Below, in pieces: positions 6,505 to 9,604 of a stretch of DNA of 9,604 nucleotides. The DNA comes from Alphaproteobacteria bacterium. Lineage in GTDB: Bacteria > Pseudomonadota > Alphaproteobacteria > Micropepsales > Micropepsaceae. Numbering within the stretch: the stretch's first letter is position 1; every line of letters starts with the position of its first letter. The stretch is from NCBI GenBank assembly GCA_003131925.1, contig PKWC01000031.1, forward strand, positions 1 through 9,604, given 5' to 3'. The position numbers and the translations under genes are program-made. Under the pieces are notes generated by a model. That model saw nothing but the letters and a program-made list of their open reading frames with translations, searched no databases and was not told where the DNA came from.

Positions 6505-7664
6505 CACCCGTTAGCCTCGTCGAATTCTAGCAAGCGCTGCGTGTGATCGGCCATCTTCTGATCGCGCCGGAATCCCTGCCACACGGCATGGCGCGCGGCC
6601 GTGAGCACGGCGCGTTCTTTCTCGATCCACAGGCACAGTGCATCATGGCGCTCGGCAGCAACGCCCTTGAGTACGAGGTCGGTGCCATGGGCCTGCTCCG
6701 CAATCAGCCGACCGAATGACCAATCAAGCGTGCGCGCACAGGCGGCGGACTCCTTGTTCCACAGCGCCGCAGCAACCTGGCCCGCCGTAAAGGGGGGCTT
6801 GGAGAGATAGGACCGCAGCCAGAGATCGATGGCCCGCGTGCCCAACCTTGTGCGGATGGGATCGAAGGCCCAGTCCGGCAGTTCTCCGATCCAACACGGT
6901 GCCCCAAGGCCGTGTTCGAAGATGGCCTCGCACGCACCCTTCTGCTTCCACAGACACCACGCAAGCGGCACCAGCGAACACAGAGGATCCCGCGTACGCG
7001 CATTGTACGTATCGCAGGCAGCGAGGAGCGCGCACGGAACACCCAATTGTGCAAAGGCATGGGACACAACAGCAAACCGCTCGCGGCGTTGACCTGCCCT
7101 TTGTTCGCTCGGACCAAAGAGAAGCATCGCAGCAGCCAACCTTTGGCGCCAGGACAGCGAAGACGAGGCAAGAACTGCAAGCTTCGCATTAACGGAGGCG
7201 GACTTCAGATCATCTGGACAAAGCGCTGGCTCGCGTGACAACGAAACAAGGTGGTCGCCGCTTCGATCCTTGGTCGCAGAGCACGCCAGGCGCAAAGCGA
7301 TCTCAAGCGCGTGGACATCTCCGCCCAACAAACGGCGAGCTTCCTGCAGGGTGGAAATCGCGATGGTTTCGACGGCAACGTCCGGGTCGCCAATCCCAAT
7401 GTCTTCGAGCGCGACCGTCATCAACCGCCGCCACAATCTTGGCCGATCTTTCGTGAGAAGCTGGCGGCCTGCTCTGCGTGCCAGCGAAAGCGCCCCACGC
7501 CGGATGGCTTTCTGAAGGACAGAGGCCAGCAGCGGCGCATCCACGCAGTCGAACGCCTTCGGAGGTTCGAGGTCGAGAGCGTGAGCAGCTAAGTCGTGGA
7601 AGCGTTCACGAACACATTGAATCAGCTGCTCAGAACTATGCGTCACATTGCAATCGTCAAACAC
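6504..7664 (-). CDS. Protein resembling the RarA/MgsA/WRNIP1 C-terminal region, without the AAA+ ATPase
   Basis: A 386-residue protein and first gene of the leftward operon. Residues about 45-135 resemble the helical C-terminal (tetramerisation/DNA-binding) region of the replication-recombination ATPase RarA: LLASVLQKAIRRG, then LWRRLMTVALEDIGIGDPDVA, where RarA has a comparable x-ALxKxIR ... RRLxxxAxEDIGxADP pattern. No Walker A or B motif is present anywhere, so the clamp-loader ATPase half is absent. Residues about 135-386 are helix-rich and unrecognised, with several cysteines and tryptophans. The start is a GTG at 7664, the first in-frame start after the stop at 7679-7677; a GTG at 7646 is possible and neither has a strong Shine-Dalgarno. 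The link to Gp157 and Rad52 genes suggests a role in recombination or in handling stalled forks of a mobile element. The family assignment rests on motif resemblance only. Confidence 0.6.
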   Translation of the reverse strand: MFDDCNVTHSSEQLIQCVRERFHDLAAHALDLEPPKAFDCVDAPLLASVLQKAIRRGALSLARRAGRQLLTKDRPRLWRRLMTVALEDIGIGDPDVAVETIAISTLQEARRLLGGDVHALEIALRLACSATKDRSGDHLVSLSREPALCPDDLKSASVNAKLAVLASSSLSWRQRLAAAMLLFGPSEQRAGQRRERFAVVSHAFAQLGVPCALLAACDTYNARTRDPLCSLVPLAWCLWKQKGACEAIFEHGLGAPCWIGELPDWAFDPIRTRLGTRAIDLWLRSYLSKPPFTAGQVAAALWNKESAACARTLDWSFGRLIAEQAHGTDLVLKGVAAERHDALCLWIEKERAVLTAARHAVWQGFRRDQKMADHTQRLLEFDEANG

Positions 7665-7799
7665 TCCATCGTGACTTTACTGTGATGCGGTCGAGAGACA
7701 ATGAAAAAAGCAGTATGCAACATTTATTTTTTCAGTGTACGGAATTTCCAGACGAACGATTGTCAAGCCAGGAATCCGCCAGTACGACAGGTAAGCGGC

Positions 7800-8048
7800 A
7801 TGGATCAATATGCGAATGCTGAGCGCAGGAAAACTTCGATTACGACCGTGCTGGTGGAAGTCGATAAGGTGGAAAATCTGAGAGAAGCCTACCCCAACTA
7901 TTTCTTGGACGTCCGCCTTTTCACACAAAACGTCCTAAGCGCCTTGAATGGCGGAAAGATGATCCAGGCATTGCACAAGCAGGACGTTCAAAGAACCGCT
8001 TACGGCTACGACCCTGCGTGGCTCAAGCAGTTCGTCAGTGATCGGTAG
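7800..8048 (+). CDS. Small ORF resembling the C-terminal tail of RelA/SpoT-domain proteins
   Basis: An 82-residue reading frame from an ATG with AGG 8 nt upstream; the frame is open back to 7701 (115 residues). The segment VLVEVDKVENLREAYPNY, followed by FLDVRLFTQNV, resembles what I recall from the ends of stand-alone RelA/SpoT nucleotidyltransferase-domain proteins in alphaproteobacteria. No catalytic part is present upstream in any frame, so this would be a leftover tail or a small protein built from it. It is divergent from the recombination operon and its 3' end overlaps the convergent 60-residue gene by 14 nt. The conserved-looking AYPNYF core argues against a chance ORF, but the function is unknown and the family link is tentative. 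Confidence 0.45.
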   Translation: MDQYANAERRKTSITTVLVEVDKVENLREAYPNYFLDVRLFTQNVLSALNGGKMIQALHKQDVQRTAYGYDPAWLKQFVSDR

Positions 8049-8217
8049 GCTTAGAAGAAACAATTTTCTTCAATGCCCTGCCCAGTGCTTCGCCATCTTT
8101 GTCCGCCCCAAGCGCCTTCCCGGTTTCGATGAAACGCTTGGATTGCTCGGGGTTGTCTTGTGACCGAGCTGGCTTTCGTGGCGGCGCGGATTTCTTCGCT
8201 GTCATGGAGGCGTTCAT
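8035..8217 (-). CDS. Small basic conserved hypothetical protein (60 aa)
   Basis: The coding frame is open upstream to 8436, but only the last 60 residues look real: a Lys/Arg/Pro-rich N-terminus (TAKKSAPPRKPARSQ), then DNPEQSKRFIETGKALGAD, then GEALGRALKKIVSSK. I recognise the P-E-Q-S-K-R-F-I-E core as recurring in short alphaproteobacterial and phage-island proteins of unknown function. I chose the ATG at 8217, which has GGTGA about 8 nt upstream; an ATG at 8205 is the alternative. The gene is divergent from the broken gene beginning at 8256 (38 bp apart) and its stop overlaps the tail of the rightward ORF ending at 8048. The basic N-terminus may bind nucleic acid, but no known domain is visible. 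Confidence 0.6.
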   Translation of the reverse strand: MNASMTAKKSAPPRKPARSQDNPEQSKRFIETGKALGADKDGEALGRALKKIVSSKPTDH

Positions 8218-8255
8218 AACAGAATCACCGTGAAAATGAAACTGGCCAGGAGACA

Positions 8256-8647
8256 ATGGAAATTGTGACACTCTGCCAATCATGTCCGTGCCGTACTCCG
8301 CTGCGTCCCGATCCTGAGAAAATACGCCTCGCGCGCGAGTTTTGTTTCGAACCGCCGCTTGATGCTGGCATCCGCAATATCGTCGAGGTGCTTGTCGCCT
8401 GTGGCGTGGAGACATTCGAGTCATGCGAAGGGGCAATGGGCATTGCTACCCAGAGCCGACAATTAGATTTGAAGGTGACGATTCAGGGGGATTAAGAGCT
8501 GTTTCGATTGCGATGGCGAATGGATTGCCAGTGTACGCTCTCAGGCGGCCATGGGCTGTTCGGGCCGGGGCGCTCCATGGGCCGTGGGGGGAGATGACGT
8601 TTCGCCCAGCACGACCCAAAGAGAAGTCACATGCTACACACTGCTAA
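8256..8647 (+). pseudogene. Frameshifted conserved hypothetical gene
   Basis: Two overlapping frames join into one conserved-looking protein of about 130 residues. The first frame from the ATG at 8256 gives CFEPPLDAGI, then VETFESCEGAMG. The sequence then continues, one base back, as HCYPEPTIRFEG, then GLRAVSIAMANGLPVYALRR and GPWGEMTFRP, to the TAA at 8645-8647. Joined at the GGG run at 8438-8440, the product reads ESCEG-AMG-HCYPEP, the spacing I expect of this family, so a single G appears to have been lost there. Either the gene is a recent pseudogene or the assembled sequence has an error in a homopolymer. AGGAG precedes the start by only 3 nt. I know no function. The E-S-C-E-G and Y-P-E-P-T motifs are characteristic of small proteins on phages and genomic islands. 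Confidence 0.65.
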
Positions 8648-8818
8648 CTAGAGTTTTGCGCAGTGCACACAGATGCGATAGCCGCCAGTTCCGTCGACAC
8701 GCTCATGTTTTGGAATATCGCGTCCCGGTGCGCATTGTGTATCATTGGTATGATGCACGCGCTCGGACGCCGGTTTGTTCTTTTCTTTCACCGAATGAAA
8801 GGGCGCTACCTTACCCAT
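8648..8818 (-). CDS. Small cysteine-containing conserved protein (56 aa)
   Basis: A short complete gene: ATG at 8818-8816, TAG at 8650-8648, with a perfect AAGGAG 7 nt upstream. The product starts MGKVAPFHSVKEKNK, then has VHHTNDTQCAPGRDIP, a charged turn, GTGGYRICVHCAKL and stop. The H-H-x-N-D/N-x-C...G-T-G-x-x-x-x-C-x-x-C-A-K/R-L layout recurs in small alphaproteobacterial proteins of unknown function. Three cysteines (29, 50, 53) plus the histidine pair near 22-23 could bind one metal ion, in a rubredoxin- or zinc-ribbon-like way; that is inference. Its stop codon directly abuts the stop of the convergent frameshifted gene, with no gap. Conserved motif, intact frame and ideal ribosome binding site together make this a real gene despite its size. 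Confidence 0.75.
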   Translation of the reverse strand: MGKVAPFHSVKEKNKPASERVHHTNDTQCAPGRDIPKHERVDGTGGYRICVHCAKL

Positions 8819-8825
8819 TGTTTTG

Positions 8826-8831
8826 CTCCTT
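8826..8831 (-). promoter_or_regulatory. Ribosome binding site of the 56-aa gene
   Basis: AAGGAG on the minus strand, 7 nt before the ATG at 8818. It is the strongest Shine-Dalgarno in the right half of the window and the main support for this short gene. Confidence 0.8.
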
Positions 8832-8839
8832 CTGAGCTT

Positions 8840-8855
8840 GGCCGATTGGCCGATT
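8840..8855. repeat. Tandem 8-bp direct repeat
   Basis: GGCCGATT occurs twice in direct succession, about 20 bp upstream of the start of the 56-aa gene. It may be a binding site or simply slippage. Confidence 0.5.
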
Positions 8856-8887
8856 CAAAAGGTCGCCTTGACCGTCGAGTCTGGATC

Positions 8888-8901
8888 GCGCAAATTTGCG
8901 C
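8888..8901. promoter_or_regulatory. Perfect 14-bp palindrome, possible operator
   Basis: GCGCAAATTTGCGC is a perfect palindrome about 70 bp upstream of the 56-aa gene. It sits almost exactly at the centre of an 8-bp inverted repeat (GGTCGCCT 8861-8868, AGGCGACC 8922-8929). A dimeric regulator site is plausible. No promoter boxes were identified nearby. Confidence 0.4.
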
Positions 8902-8950
8902 TTCGTGAGAATCGGTCCCGCAGGCGACCAACCTATTCGCGGGATTGATA

Positions 8951-8980
8951 GGGCGGGGCTTCTTGGGAGCTGCCCCGCCC
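8951..8980. terminator. Strong GC hairpin
   Basis: GGGCGGGGC (8951-8959) and GCCCCGCCC (8972-8980) form a perfect 9-bp GC stem with a 12-nt loop. No U-tract follows on either strand and no gene obviously ends here, so a terminator is only one reading. A structured site of a mobile element is another. Confidence 0.35.
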
Positions 8981-9014
8981 GATCACGAATCCCTTGCGAG
9001 TCTCTGCTTTTCAT

Positions 9015-9040
9015 GACCCGGAGTCGATTCGTTCCGGGTC
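9015..9040. repeat. Second inverted repeat / hairpin
   Basis: GACCCGGA (9015-9022) pairs perfectly with TCCGGGTC (9033-9040); two G-T pairs could extend the 8-bp stem inward. No U-tract on either side. It lies 34 bp from the preceding hairpin. Confidence 0.5.
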
Positions 9041-9107
9041 TATCAACGCGAGAATGAGCCTGAGTTTCGCGCGCCCGCGCAGGGAATTGCGTCGCCCCTT
9101 TAGCTCC

Positions 9108-9449
9108 TTAGCTGAGATGCTGCTCTTTGGGGTCCCGAAGATAGATGACATTGCCTCGCTTTCGGAGGTTAGGCGTTCGATAGGTCAACCGCTTGCCTTT
9201 GAATCCCTGCAACGCGTTCTCGGTCTGCATGGTGTCGTTCACGCCTAGCTTTTCGCGGGTGGACCGGCGGAAATCGAACTCGTGAACATAGCGGTGTAAG
9301 TGCTGGCTTTCGACGTGCTGATAAGTCCCGATCATTCCGCGCTTGAATACCGAGAAGAAGCCTTCTGCGGTGTTCACATGCACGCCGTCACGGGCATATT
9401 CGCCAATGGAGTGATTGACGCTCTCGTGCTTCGCGACGGGTGGAAACTT
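9108..9449 (-). pseudogene. IS1595-family (ISXO2-like) transposase, C-terminal fragment
   Basis: Minus-strand reading from about 9449 to the TAA at 9110-9108 gives KFPPVAKHESVNHSIGEYAR, then VHVNTAEGFFSVFKRGM, IGTYQHVESQHLHRYVHEFDF and GKRLTYR. This is the conserved C-terminal half of ISXO2-like transposases, with the catalytic NTxE-GFFS-FKRG block intact. Family resemblance stops abruptly just before KFPP; the frame continues a little (GIRTLP...) and hits a stop near 9513. The N-terminal part with the first acidic residues is therefore missing here. The break coincides with what looks like the left end of an IS1380-type element, so the missing part may lie beyond the window. The gene cannot make an active enzyme as it stands. 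Confidence 0.8.
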
Positions 9450-9604
9450 GGGTAGTGTCCTAATCCCGCATTTCCCAGATGAAGCGTAATTTCGTAGGGA
9501 CGTAAACGCGATTCAGTTATCGTAATCAGGAGCTTATTCGAACGTCGAGGCTGCGATCATGGCACACCCAGCGGGTGAATCGGATTGCGGTGTTTTGAGG
9601 TTCG
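9450..9604 (+). mobile_element. Left end of a probable IS1380-family insertion sequence (continues past window)
   Basis: The IS1595-type reading frame loses family resemblance at about 9450, where the sequence becomes GGGTAGTGTCCTAATCCC and then an A/T-richer leader up to a transposase start at 9559. This arrangement, a terminal segment of about 100 bp followed by the transposase gene, fits an insertion into the older element. The inverted repeat partner and target duplication lie outside the window, so the exact boundary is uncertain by a few bases. Confidence 0.5.
9559..9604 (+). CDS. IS1380-family transposase, N-terminal 15 codons
   Basis: An ATG with GAGG 8 nt upstream opens a frame that runs off the window edge: MAHPAGESDCGVLRF. 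The S-D-x-x-x-L-R-x pattern, expected to be followed by FDRR and a TSDAGLL segment, is what I recall from the N-termini of proteobacterial IS1380 transposases. Only 15 residues are visible, so the call depends on what follows. Confidence 0.45.
   Translation, partial: MAHPAGESDCGVLRF

Larger units (their letters stand above)
8819..9107. other. Gene-free region rich in repeats and dyads
   Basis: Nothing here reads as a convincing gene in any frame. The stretch holds the ribosome binding site of the 56-aa gene (8826-8831), a tandem GGCCGATT pair (8840-8855), 8-bp inverted arms (8861-8868 with 8922-8929) around a perfect 14-bp palindrome, and two stable hairpins (8951-8980, 9015-9040). Its right end presumably contains the unrecognised terminus of the IS1595-type element. 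Confidence 0.6.

Noticed and set aside
7760..7788. TTGTCA-N17-TACGAC as a promoter for the small ORF starting at 7800.
   Set aside because: The -10 match is poor, and the implied transcript would start only about 5 nt before the start codon, after the candidate Shine-Dalgarno.
8811..9014. Leftward 67-residue ORF in the gene-free region.
   Set aside because: It covers the ribosome binding site and start of the better-supported 56-residue gene in another frame and crosses the palindrome and GC hairpin. No motif.

Overview
The window is GC-rich proteobacterial accessory DNA. The best guess is an alphaproteobacterium, perhaps Hyphomicrobiales. This rests on a Rad52/HNH fusion protein beside a Gp157 protein, several small proteins of a type I associate with that group, and a PEP-CTERM protein with a sigma-54 promoter. 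The taxonomic placement is inference. No tRNA, rRNA or CRISPR was seen.

Layout. (a) 1-713: the 3' part of an IS1-family transposase gene, cut by the window edge. (b) 749-1366 (-): a complete PEP-CTERM secreted protein. It has a well-formed sigma-54 promoter about 25 nt upstream of its start codon and a dyad about 100 bp further up that could bind an activator. (c) 1735-4578 (+): a 947-residue protein with a beta-sandwich-like N-terminal domain, a very long coiled coil built of five copies of a ~106-residue repeat, one membrane segment and a C-terminal SH3-like domain. (d) 7664-4811 (-): a tight three-gene operon. Its products are a protein resembling the RarA/MgsA C-terminal region without the AAA+ ATPase, a siphovirus Gp157-family protein, and a Rad52-type annealing protein fused to a C-terminal HNH nuclease-like domain. 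It looks like a phage- or island-derived recombination module. (e) 7800-8818: four small genes in alternating orientation. These are a RelA/SpoT-tail-like fragment (+), a 60-residue protein (-), a gene broken by a one-base frameshift (+), and a 56-residue gene (-) with an excellent ribosome binding site. (f) 8819-9107: a gene-free stretch rich in dyads. (g) 9108-9449 (-): the C-terminal part of an IS1595-family transposase, cut at about 9450 by what appears to be the left end of an IS1380-family element whose transposase starts at 9559.

Taken together this looks like an integrated-element or genomic-island segment bounded and eroded by insertion sequences. The clearest functional unit is the recombination operon in (d). 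The PEP-CTERM gene and the coiled-coil membrane protein are divergently arranged over a 368-bp regulatory region. Whether they are functionally linked cannot be told from the sequence.
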